This document shows positions 1 to 6,611 of a DNA stretch of 21,151 nt, in pieces. The stretch's first letter is position 1. Each line of letters begins with the position of its first letter. A model generated the notes under the pieces. That model saw nothing but the letters and a program-made list of their open reading frames with translations, was not told the DNA's origin and ran no database searches. Position numbers and translations under genes: made by a program. This DNA is from Candidatus Cloacimonadota bacterium (GTDB lineage: Bacteria; Cloacimonadota; Cloacimonadia; Cloacimonadales; TCS61), in assembly GCA_030596265.1 (NCBI GenBank), contig JAUVKM010000007.1, positions 1 through 21,151 on the forward strand, read 5' to 3'.

Positions 1-555
1 GTTTCTGATCTTAAACTTTCTGAGAAAACAGCTAAACTCTTACATGATATTCAAAATAAATTAGATAAACTGAATTCCATCAAATTAAGCTTGGGAATAT
101 TCAAGATTCAAGATAAAACAGGTAAAAGAGATAATAGTAAAAAATTATTTTTTATCTATGGAACAAATTGCTCTTCAAAAACTAAAGTTATAAATTTTAT
201 TACAGAATTAGGTCTTGAACCTATCGTGCTTAAGGATTTCATTGCAGGTGGAAAGACACTGATCGATGAAATACTAACACGATCAGAAGTGAAATTTGCT
301 ATTGGGTTACTCACGCCGGATAATGTGGGTGGTATCCAACCGGATAAATTACATTTCCGTGCAGACCAGAATGTCATTTTAGAATTAGGAATATTTGTGG
401 GATTACTTGGTAGAGAAAATATCTGCGGTTTATATGCCGGCAATTTGCAATTACCGGAAGATTATCACGGATTTGATTATATTAAAATTGATAAATCAGG
501 AAAATGGCAAGAGCAGGTTTTTGAGGAGCTCAAGAACGCAGGATTTGACATTTGA
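1..555 (+). CDS. TIR-like nucleotide-binding domain protein, 5' truncated by window
   Basis: The reading frame is open from base 1, so the gene begins left of the window; the TTG at 91 is not the likely start. The first 30 visible residues are charged and helix-like (a probable linker or coiled coil). The remaining ~150 residues match the predicted nucleotide-binding TIR-like family (PF10137, also the TIR part of CBASS Cap12-type effectors). Visible motifs are KKLFFIYGTN, then LEPIVLKDF followed by GGKTLIDEI, VKFAIGLLTPD, and RADQNVILELGIFVG with a conserved Glu at window-frame residue 128 (codon 382-384) that is the candidate catalytic residue. Family members that have been studied cleave NAD+ in antiphage or stress responses; activity here is inferred. 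The sensor or partner domain would lie upstream, out of view. It is outside the cassette array. Family assignment is fairly sure; the role is not. Confidence 0.8.
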   Translation, partial: VSDLKLSEKTAKLLHDIQNKLDKLNSIKLSLGIFKIQDKTGKRDNSKKLFFIYGTNCSSKTKVINFITELGLEPIVLKDFIAGGKTLIDEILTRSEVKFAIGLLTPDNVGGIQPDKLHFRADQNVILELGIFVGLLGRENICGLYAGNLQLPEDYHGFDYIKIDKSGKWQEQVFEELKNAGFDI

Positions 556-597
556 TACAACCATTGAGAAAATAGATTATACCAGAATAGAGGTAAA

Positions 598-1683
598 ATG
601 AAAAAGCTACTATTAATAATGTTATTTGTTTCAATTGTATCTATAGGTTATTTGAATTCAATTCAAAGTCTAACAAATAATTGGGATCGTACACCAAGAT
701 ATCCATTGTATATACAGGTTGAGGAAAAAGAAATTTCTGATTATGATAAAAAATATGACACAACAAGCATTCATTTATCACATAAAAAGAATGATAATTA
801 TAGTTTAATTAAAGAAAGTAGAAAAAATTTGCAAAATAGTTTCAACGAGTCGTTTATAACTCTTAATAATATTGATGGAACCGCTTTATGGTCAATGAAG
901 GTAATAAATCAAATTGGAGTTGAAAGAGAATTTTTCACTTCTTCCAAAGGTATTACCGTAATTCGTTATTACGATGATATGAATTCTATTGTTTGGGTAG
1001 ATGATCAAGGTGAAATATTAAATAGAATGGAATTTCAAAATAATCTAAGTACAGAACCAAAATCAATTAAAAATGGAGAGATCTGGATAATTCAAAGGAT
1101 ACCGGGTTTATACGAATATATTCCAGAACCAAACGTAAATAGTAGTTTAATATTTTGTGACAGCAGAGGTAATGAATTAAATAGAATTAATCTTAAGTAT
1201 CTAGAACTTAACGACGAGATGGCAATCAGTGAAAGTGAAAATTATCTCATGGTTTATTGTCATGATGGTATTTTAGATCCAACTATCAAGAGACAATATC
1301 AATCTTATTTAATAAAACATGATGGAACTATCATAAAAGAATATAAAGGTAAAGCTTTAGGATATGGAGGGGACTTTTCTGAAAATGAAGATATTTATGT
1401 AAGTCGAGGTAAAAGAGACTACATAATTGATGTTACATCAGGTGAAATTATAACATCGTTCGAAGCTCATGGAAGAACTGTTGTTGCCAACAAAGAAACC
1501 GGAATTATAGCTGCACTTGATTTTGGTGAATTGCGAGTTATCAACTATAAAACAAAGAAGTTATTATTTTATAAAAAATTTGATGTCTATCCGAGACCAG
1601 AATATGTTGAAATTACAGGTGATGGTAAAAAGGTAATTGTAGTCACAAAAGACCATCTTTATACATTTAGGATGAAAGAATAA
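598..1683 (+). CDS. Secreted or membrane-anchored protein with propeller-like repeats, unknown function
   Basis: 361 residues. AGAGG at 589-593 sits 4 bases before the ATG, and the gene starts 42 bases after the TIR-like gene, so the two may be cotranscribed. The N-terminus (MKKLLLIMLFVSIVSIGYLN) is a signal peptide or membrane anchor. From about residue 85 to the end the sequence shows repeated short beta-strand units, alternating hydrophobic stretches with D/N-G turns such as VDDQGEIL, CDSRGNEL and KHDGTIIK. This resembles a PQQ/WD-type beta-propeller, but no repeat consensus is clear enough to name. No catalytic motif was seen. It may be a periplasmic or cell-surface binding protein; that is inferred only from the fold pattern. 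Confidence 0.75.
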   Translation: MKKLLLIMLFVSIVSIGYLNSIQSLTNNWDRTPRYPLYIQVEEKEISDYDKKYDTTSIHLSHKKNDNYSLIKESRKNLQNSFNESFITLNNIDGTALWSMKVINQIGVEREFFTSSKGITVIRYYDDMNSIVWVDDQGEILNRMEFQNNLSTEPKSIKNGEIWIIQRIPGLYEYIPEPNVNSSLIFCDSRGNELNRINLKYLELNDEMAISESENYLMVYCHDGILDPTIKRQYQSYLIKHDGTIIKEYKGKALGYGGDFSENEDIYVSRGKRDYIIDVTSGEIITSFEAHGRTVVANKETGIIAALDFGELRVINYKTKKLLFYKKFDVYPRPEYVEITGDGKKVIVVTKDHLYTFRMKE

Positions 1684-1737
1684 TTTAAGAAAGAAATAAA
1701 ATTAAAATAATATTAAATAAATTTCACGGAGGAAACT

Positions 1738-2352
1738 ATGAAAAAATTAATGATCTTTACCATCATTCTAATATTCTCATTGGTTTTATCAGCAGAAGAA
1801 AATCTAAGACACGGATTAGGATTTACCGGTGGAATGATCTCGGGCAACGGGTTTTCCTATCGTCAAATGAATGAAAACTATGGCTTTCAATTTGCTCTTG
1901 GAGCTATTACTCTCGGTGACGACGATGATATCGAATTTGATGAAATTGGTTTCTGGGAGGAAGATACACTTTCTACTTATAGCATAGAAGAAGAAGGAGT
2001 TTTCTATTATACAAATTTCGGTGCTTCCTATTATAAATTTCTGCATAAAGGAGAGAAATCATTATTCTACTTCCTGGTTGGAACTGCTGCTTATATTAAT
2101 TTTGGGGCAGTTGAAGAACAGATTTATGAATACAACCCGGATACTCAAGCATGGGAAACTTCAGGAGAGCCAACAGAAGAAACAGAAGTGACAATAAGAA
2201 CAAATATCGGTATTGGAATCGGTATTGATTACCAGCTTACAGATCATATTCACATTAATCTGGACTGGCCTTTTGTTTATTCAAGAGGTGAAGATGATTT
2301 TGATTTAATTATGTATATTCCGCAAGCAGGTATTCATTATTATTTCAAATAA
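1738..2352 (+). CDS. Small outer-membrane beta-barrel protein (putative)
   Basis: 204 residues with a strong ribosome binding site (GGAGG at 1729-1733) before the ATG. Residues 1-19 form a signal peptide ending LVLSA|EE. The mature part is rich in Gly, Tyr and Phe with alternating polar and apolar residues (GFTGGMISGNGFSYRQ, YYTNFGASYYKF, TNIGIGIGIDYQL), and it ends in aromatic residues (HYYFK). This pattern fits an 8-stranded outer-membrane barrel of the OmpW/OprF-N type. Acidic stretches around residues 60-85 and 135-150 would be extracellular loops. No precise family was recognised. It lies 26 bases before deoB and could share its transcript, although the functions are unrelated. Confidence 0.7.
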   Translation: MKKLMIFTIILIFSLVLSAEENLRHGLGFTGGMISGNGFSYRQMNENYGFQFALGAITLGDDDDIEFDEIGFWEEDTLSTYSIEEEGVFYYTNFGASYYKFLHKGEKSLFYFLVGTAAYINFGAVEEQIYEYNPDTQAWETSGEPTEETEVTIRTNIGIGIGIDYQLTDHIHINLDWPFVYSRGEDDFDLIMYIPQAGIHYYFK

Positions 2353-2378
2353 TTGAACAATCAAATAAAAGTGATAAA

Positions 2379-3554
2379 ATGAGAGCAGTAATAATTGTAA
2401 TTGATAGTTTTGGAATTGGCGCCTTATCTGATGCTGCAAAATATGGTGATGAAGGATCAAATACAGTCCTACATATTTGTGAAACGGTGAAAGGCGAAAA
2501 ATGGTCTGTTCTAAAAAAGATGGGGTTGGGCAATGCATCCTTACTTCTTGGGAATGAACTTCCCGGTTGTGAAGCAATAAATAAACCTTTAACAAGTTTC
2601 GGAGTAATGAATGAAAAATCTCCCGGTAAAGATACGACCACCGGGCATTGGGAACTTGCAGGACTAGAACTTGAAGCAGCTTTCACAACTTTCCCGCCAG
2701 AGTATCCTTCCTTTCCGCAAAAGCTGTTAGAAGATTTTATCCGTAAAACAAATAGAGATGTTATTGGAAATAAAGCAGCTTCCGGAACAGCAATCATAGA
2801 AGAACTTGGCAAAGAACATATGGAAACCGGAAAACTAATTGTTTATACATCCGGTGATTCTGTCTTTCAGGTTGCGGCACATGAAAAGGTTGTGCCATTG
2901 GAAGAGTTATATGACATCTGTGCAAAATCACGAATTTTGTGTGATTACTATAATGTAGGACGAGTTATTGCCAGACCCTTTATAGGAAAACCTGGAAATT
3001 TTACAAGAACAAATAATAGAAGGGATTACTCAATAAAATACGAAGGTGAAACTATCTTTGACTTTTTACAGAAGAAAGATGTGCATACGGTAGGAGTTGG
3101 AAAAATCGGGGACATATTTCTTGAAAGAGGGATAAATGATTCCTATCACGATAAAGGTAATAATGCTTGTATGAAAAGGACTGAAGAACTACTGAGTAAA
3201 CCTGCTGATGGAGATGAATTCATATTTGTGAACTATGTGGATACCGACATGCTCTACGGTCATCGTAGAAATCCACAGGGTTACAGTGATGAGGTTGAAA
3301 AGGTCGATAAACATTTAGGCAGGATTCTAAAAGTACTGAGGAAAGATGAACTACTAATAATTACAGCAGACCACGGTTGTGATCCAACCTTTAAAGGAAC
3401 GGATCATACCAGGGAATATGTTCCGCTTCTCTGTTATAGAAAAGATTCAGAAGTAATTAATCTTGGAATTCGGGATCAGTTTTCTGATGTTGCTGCATCA
3501 ATTACAGAGTTTCTTGGAAAATCCGGATATCCACGTGGAATTTCTTTTTTGTAA
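2379..3554 (+). CDS. deoB: Phosphopentomutase
   Basis: 391 residues, the normal length for DeoB. It interconverts ribose or deoxyribose 1-phosphate and 5-phosphate in cytosolic nucleoside salvage, using two Mn2+ ions and a phosphothreonine. The alkaline-phosphatase-superfamily metal ligands are all present: Asp9 in VIDSFGIG, Asp290 and His295 in YVDTDMLYGH, Asp331 and His332 in TADHGCDP, and His343 in GTDHTRE. The phospho-acceptor Thr lies in GKDTTTGHWE (residues 83-92, probably Thr86). The cap domain, roughly residues 95-215, is intact. The ATG at 2379 has only a weak upstream purine run but gives the conserved N-terminus. This is the last host gene on the left before the cassette array. Confidence 0.97.
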   Translation: MRAVIIVIDSFGIGALSDAAKYGDEGSNTVLHICETVKGEKWSVLKKMGLGNASLLLGNELPGCEAINKPLTSFGVMNEKSPGKDTTTGHWELAGLELEAAFTTFPPEYPSFPQKLLEDFIRKTNRDVIGNKAASGTAIIEELGKEHMETGKLIVYTSGDSVFQVAAHEKVVPLEELYDICAKSRILCDYYNVGRVIARPFIGKPGNFTRTNNRRDYSIKYEGETIFDFLQKKDVHTVGVGKIGDIFLERGINDSYHDKGNNACMKRTEELLSKPADGDEFIFVNYVDTDMLYGHRRNPQGYSDEVEKVDKHLGRILKVLRKDELLIITADHGCDPTFKGTDHTREYVPLLCYRKDSEVINLGIRDQFSDVAASITEFLGKSGYPRGISFL

Positions 3555-3587
3555 GAGAGATTCATTAATTATTTTCTGTGAAAAGAA

Positions 3588-3612
3588 CTCAAAATAACTT
3601 TTCCGTTTTGAG
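3588..3612 (+). terminator. Possible weak terminator after deoB
   Basis: CTCAAAA (3588-3594) and TTTTGAG (3606-3612) form a 7-bp AT-rich stem with an 11-base loop, 34 bases past the deoB stop. No clean U-run follows, so termination is uncertain. Confidence 0.3.
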
Positions 3613-3661
3613 ATAGATAATCTTTTAAATGTAAGATAACATTTGTTGTAATACAATTTTG

Positions 3662-3785
3662 GTTAATGTTTTGCGTGTGCGGCGGGATCGGAACGATCAC
3701 GCCCAAAACAAACAACCCAAACCCTGAACCGGTAGGTTCAGGACAAAACCGCTGACCAGCCCAACTGCCGACACGCTTGTTATGT
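3662..3785 (-). repeat. attC-like site A (end of cassette 6, last in array)
   Basis: About 124 bp. On the plus strand it runs from GTTAATGTTT to CTTGTTATGT. The outer arms GCGTGTGCGGC (from 3673) and GCCGACACGC (3767-3776) pair apart from one extra G. Inside are two smaller hairpins: GATCG/CGATC at about 3686-3698, and CCTGAACC/GGTTCAGG around 3723-3742. Read on the minus strand it begins ACATAACAAGCG, like classical attC (AAC followed by AA), and ends in ACATTAACC, i.e. ATT where GTT is canonical. ACATAA pairs with the TTATGT that opens this cassette at 4738. It is closely similar to site C. Confidence 0.85.
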
Positions 3786-3790
3786 TCTTT

Positions 3791-4702
3791 TCATTTATAC
3801 TCAATTTCATCTTCTTTAACCCAACCAAAATAGTAATCAATATCACTGTTTAAGTAAAAGTATTCTGTTAAACTCTTTTTGGGAGACTTCAATTTAACAA
3901 GTAACCATATGATATTATCAGTTGAAAGATATTCAGCATAAGCAAACCCTATTACATTGTCCTCATAAATTTCTTCAATATTTCCATTACTTACAGATTG
4001 TGAAGCTTCATTAAATAGTCCTTTATTAACAATCTCAGGCCAAGCTCTTAATGCACAATTGTTTTGAGTATTCAAGAATTTCAATTTGTTGAGGATTCGA
4101 GTTTTCTCAGGAATTGATAATAATGAAGTATATTGTATTCTTTGAGAAATTTTGTTGTTTTTGAGATCAATTATTTTCAGAGTTTGTATTGATCCCTCAC
4201 CCCCAAAAGGACCGAACAATATTAAATTTGAATTAGAGTTATTGTATTTGATCAACTCACCCCAAAAAGCGTTTGAAAAAATATATCCATTTTGATCATT
4301 TACCCACAAAATTACATAAGGTTCACCATAGTTGCAATTATACATTTGATGAGCTAATACTGTATCGTTTTCATTATTTAATCTGAAATTATACAACTTG
4401 TCATTTTGATTGTAGTTTAAACTATTCTCTACATAACCCTCTTTCAATATTGCATAATCAAATACTATAATTTTACCGAGTTCATGCTTTAGCAGCTCTT
4501 TTTCTAAAGGCATTTTGAAAACTACTTCTTTGTTTAAGGCTGAATCACAATAAACTTGCTCATACTCAGGATAAATTATATCAGTTAGTAACAATTCTAT
4601 AGGCTGCTGATTTTCTTTGAATGGACTTTCAATTTCACCTTCGCATTTTACAAATTTAAATGAAAATATGACAAAAAACAATAAACACAATTTAAAATTC
4701 AT
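3791..4702 (-). CDS. Secreted protein of unknown function (cassette 6)
   Basis: 303 residues with an N-terminal signal peptide (MNFKLCLLFFVIFSFKFVKC) followed by an acidic/polar mature region. Function not recognised. The last ~50 residues end in YYFGWVKEDEIEYK; the GWV segment recalls the last strand of bacterial SH3-like (SH3b) domains, a weak hint of cell-wall or peptide binding. The mature part has four Cys (in VYCDS, YNCNYG, NNCAL and the export junction). AAGGAG lies 14 bases before the ATG at 4702, further than ideal; an in-frame ATT four codons upstream would be better spaced but is a rare start. It is the sole gene of its cassette, with attC-like site A 5 bases after the stop and the cassette opening 36 bases upstream of the start. 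Confidence 0.75.
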   Translation of the reverse strand: MNFKLCLLFFVIFSFKFVKCEGEIESPFKENQQPIELLLTDIIYPEYEQVYCDSALNKEVVFKMPLEKELLKHELGKIIVFDYAILKEGYVENSLNYNQNDKLYNFRLNNENDTVLAHQMYNCNYGEPYVILWVNDQNGYIFSNAFWGELIKYNNSNSNLILFGPFGGEGSIQTLKIIDLKNNKISQRIQYTSLLSIPEKTRILNKLKFLNTQNNCALRAWPEIVNKGLFNEASQSVSNGNIEEIYEDNVIGFAYAEYLSTDNIIWLLVKLKSPKKSLTEYFYLNSDIDYYFGWVKEDEIEYK

Positions 4703-4732
4703 ATTGTTAAAAATTTCTCCTTTTTGAAAAGC

Positions 4733-4856
4733 ACATAATGTTTAGAGCGCGCTGCTCTAAATTCGAACTCACACCAAACAGACTGCCCGATCGTTTAAAT
4801 CGTAAGATTTAAACCGGAAACACTGACCGACTGAAGCGCAGGCACTTTTGTTAGTG
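4733..4856 (-). repeat. attC-like site B (end of cassette 5, vapBC)
   Basis: About 124 bp. The plus-strand ends are ACATAATGTTT and TTTGTTAGTGG. Outer arms AGAGCGCGCTGC and GCGCAGGCACT pair with one extra base on the left arm. The inner part folds through GTTTAAATC/GATTTAAAC (about 4793-4814). On the minus strand it opens CCACTAACAAAAGTGCC. The 11 bases ATTTCCACTAA, mirrored by TTAGTGGAAAT here, open the same cassette at 5554-5564. Sister of site D. Confidence 0.85.
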
Positions 4857-4865
4857 GAAATCCTC

Positions 4866-5288
4866 TCAATGCTCACGGACTTTATGAAGCTGTATATCTA
4901 TATATTTTGAGTAATTCTCGAAATCTTTATCTGTTGTGAATATTGAAAAATTCTTGTTGTATGAAACTGCACAAATTAAAAAATCAATGTGAGAACCTTG
5001 AATACCATTTTTACGGCAAACATTGAAAAACTCAGAAGCAGTTTCGTAATCATTTTGGCTTATGAAAAAATCATCGAAAGCCTTAAGTTTTTTCTTTAAC
5101 TTTTGAAACTGAATTTTAGAAACAATTCCTGATAAAATTTCTTGGCGGATCGGACCGATTAGAACAATTCTGGATTCTTTAATTAATTCGACTAATTCTT
5201 CTACAATCTGAATTTCTGAATTGTTTAGTTTTGCTTTTTTTCGTCTTAAAGCCAAAGACCAAACAGAAGTATCAACTAGGATTTTCAT
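4866..5288 (-). CDS. vapC: VapC-type toxin, PIN-domain ribonuclease
   Basis: 140 residues, the usual length for a PIN toxin (PF01850). PIN nucleases of this class cut tRNA or rRNA with a Mg2+ site made of four acidic residues. These are visible: Asp6 in ILVDTSVW, Glu50 in PIRQEILSG, Asp102 in GSHIDFLICA and Asp120 (with Asp122) in IFTTDKDF. The ATG overlaps the last codon and stop of vapB by 4 bases (ATGA, 5285-5288), so translation is coupled, and it has no good ribosome site of its own. attC-like site B begins 9 bases after the stop. Toxin-antitoxin cassettes are common in long cassette arrays and help retain them against deletion; that role here is inferred. Confidence 0.92.
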   Translation of the reverse strand: MKILVDTSVWSLALRRKKAKLNNSEIQIVEELVELIKESRIVLIGPIRQEILSGIVSKIQFQKLKKKLKAFDDFFISQNDYETASEFFNVCRKNGIQGSHIDFLICAVSYNKNFSIFTTDKDFENYSKYIDIQLHKVREH

Positions 5289-5485
5289 TTTCGATTTCGT
5301 CCTTTTTTATAATTATATTTTGAATCATAATCTACAGAACCGAAAAATTTAACTATTTCTAATTGTTTATGTCTTTGAATAAATTCGAGCAAAGCAGTAT
5401 TAACAGTATCTTTCTTTGTTTTAAAACCACCAATTTTTTGAGCTTCAATTATTAACTCAGGATTAAGTGCTAAATTTGTAGCCAT
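5285..5485 (-). CDS. vapB: VapB-type antitoxin
   Basis: 66 residues when started at the ATG at 5485, which has GGAGG (5491-5495) 5 bases upstream; the reading frame could begin 4 codons earlier at 5497, but the ribosome site then falls inside the gene. It matches the short VapB family found with PIN toxins (PF09957 type): a ribbon-helix-helix-like start (MATNLALNPELIIEAQKIGG), then TKKDTVNTALLEFIQRHKQ, and a basic/aromatic tail (FFGSVDYDSKYNYKK) that would wrap the toxin. It is the first gene of its cassette, 79 bases after the cassette opening at 5564, which leaves room for its own promoter, as is usual for toxin-antitoxin cassettes. Such antitoxins normally repress their own operon. Confidence 0.88.
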   Translation of the reverse strand: MATNLALNPELIIEAQKIGGFKTKKDTVNTALLEFIQRHKQLEIVKFFGSVDYDSKYNYKKGRNRK

Positions 5486-5557
5486 AATTACCTCCAACTA
5501 TTTATTACACAAAACAAAATAGTTTAGAATGTGTGAGAGTCAAGATAAAATTAATTT

Positions 5558-5681
5558 CCACTAATGTTTGGCATGTGCGGCGGGATCGGAACGATCACGA
5601 CCGAACAAACCGCTAAACCCTGAACCGGAAGGTTCAGGCAAAAAGCACTGACCAACTCTACTGACGACACGCTTGTTAGGT
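5558..5681 (-). repeat. attC-like site C (end of cassette 4)
   Basis: About 124 bp, sister of site A. Plus-strand ends CACTAATGTTT and CTTGTTAGGTG. Arms GCATGTGCGGC and GACGACACGC pair imperfectly with an extra G on the left arm. The inner hairpins GATCG/CGATC and CCTGAACC/GGTTCAGG are kept. The right end TTAGGTGAATTT (5676-5687) is the exact reverse complement of AAATTCACCTAA (6475-6486), which opens cassette 4: 12 bp. Confidence 0.85.
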
Positions 5682-5723
5682 GAATTTGATCAAATGATTT
5701 CAATATACAAAAGCCCAAAAATG

Positions 5724-6461
5724 TTATTCATTGAATCCAAGCAAAACCCAAATTTCATTGAGTAAAAACGAAATTCTAAAATATTCTGTACCAAAATCCC
5801 ATGCCTTAGCAAAAGCATTTTCATTATCTATGAGAATATCTTTATCTATATCTATGAGAGTATCAGTAAATGAAATAATTATATGTATAGAGCTTTTCAT
5901 TCCTTCCCATTTCCTTAGTGCATCATGATTTGATATCATATATTTGTTTTTGTCACCTTTTAACATTAATAGATTGAATTCCTCAGCCCATTTCTTCTGT
6001 TCAATTCTACTTTTTGAAAGTATAGAAATCCTGTCTCCGGCTTCTTTAGATGATAATGTGTCAATTACCACACGTACTTTAAATTTATCATACATCTCTC
6101 TTAATAAATTCTTAAATTCATTTTTTTGAGCTATCATTTCGATGTTTTCTTCTTTCTCGATGATACTAATTTGTTTTTGTACTAGGTTGTTTGAGTGTAT
6201 AGCTATTAATAATGCCAAACCGGTTATGATAACCGAAATTATTATTGCATATGATGATCTTATTGTTGCAAAGCTAATTTTTTCTTCTTCAGTTTTTAAG
6301 TTTAAAATTGAACATATCTTTCTTTCGAGCTTCGGATTATCAACAAATTCATTGATACTAGCATCTACAGTTTTACTATTTCCGCCGAGTTTTTCATTAA
6401 ATTCTGTTAATTCTTCAACTGTAAGTTTTTTTAAAGCTTTTTTATATCTCTTAATAGTCAT
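5724..6461 (-). CDS. Single-helix membrane protein of unknown function (cassette 4)
   Basis: 245 residues. Residues 1-65 are a charged helical domain, followed by one hydrophobic membrane segment at about 71-89 (YAIIISVIITGLALLIAIHS), a likely coiled coil (about 90-125, NNLVQKQISIIEKEENIEMI) and a mixed alpha C-terminal domain ending GFNE. There is no signal peptide; a short cytosolic N-domain with a larger domain across or along the membrane is likely, but topology is uncertain. No family recognised. GAGGT lies 3 bases before the ATG. It is the only gene of its cassette, 42 bases from site C on one side and 14 from the cassette opening on the other. The arrangement (small helical domain, one helix, coiled coil) would suit a membrane-tethered sensor or effector, but nothing proves it. 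Confidence 0.7.
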   Translation of the reverse strand: MTIKRYKKALKKLTVEELTEFNEKLGGNSKTVDASINEFVDNPKLERKICSILNLKTEEEKISFATIRSSYAIIISVIITGLALLIAIHSNNLVQKQISIIEKEENIEMIAQKNEFKNLLREMYDKFKVRVVIDTLSSKEAGDRISILSKSRIEQKKWAEEFNLLMLKGDKNKYMISNHDALRKWEGMKSSIHIIISFTDTLIDIDKDILIDNENAFAKAWDFGTEYFRISFLLNEIWVLLGFNE

Positions 6462-6479
6462 AGTACCTCATAAAAAATT

Positions 6480-6604
6480 CACCTAATGTTTGGAGTGCGC
6501 TGCGCTCAATCCAAACTCAACCCAAACGAACCGCACAATCGTTTAAATCGTAAGATTTAAACCAGAAACACCGCCTGACTAAAGCGCAGGCACTTTTGTT
6601 ACAC
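6480..6604 (-). repeat. attC-like site D (end of cassette 3)
   Basis: About 125 bp, sister of site B. Plus-strand ends ACCTAATGTTT and TTTGTTACACG. Arms AGTGCGCTGCGCT (from 6494) and AGCGCAGGCACT (6583-6594) pair fully except for a single extra G at the sixth base of the left arm. The inner hairpin GTTTAAATC/GATTTAAAC is identical to that of site B. The right end TTACACGA (6599-6606) is complementary to TCGTGTAA (8204-8211). Confidence 0.87.
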
Positions 6605-6611
6605 GATTCAA

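Noticed and set aside
5731..6486. Plus-strand frames opposite the one-helix membrane protein
   Set aside because: They lack ribosome sites and sensible composition; they are shadows of the minus-strand gene.
3662..6604. CRISPR array
   Set aside because: The repeats are long, folded, about 0.8-1.1 kb apart and gene-separated, not short direct repeats with uniform spacers.
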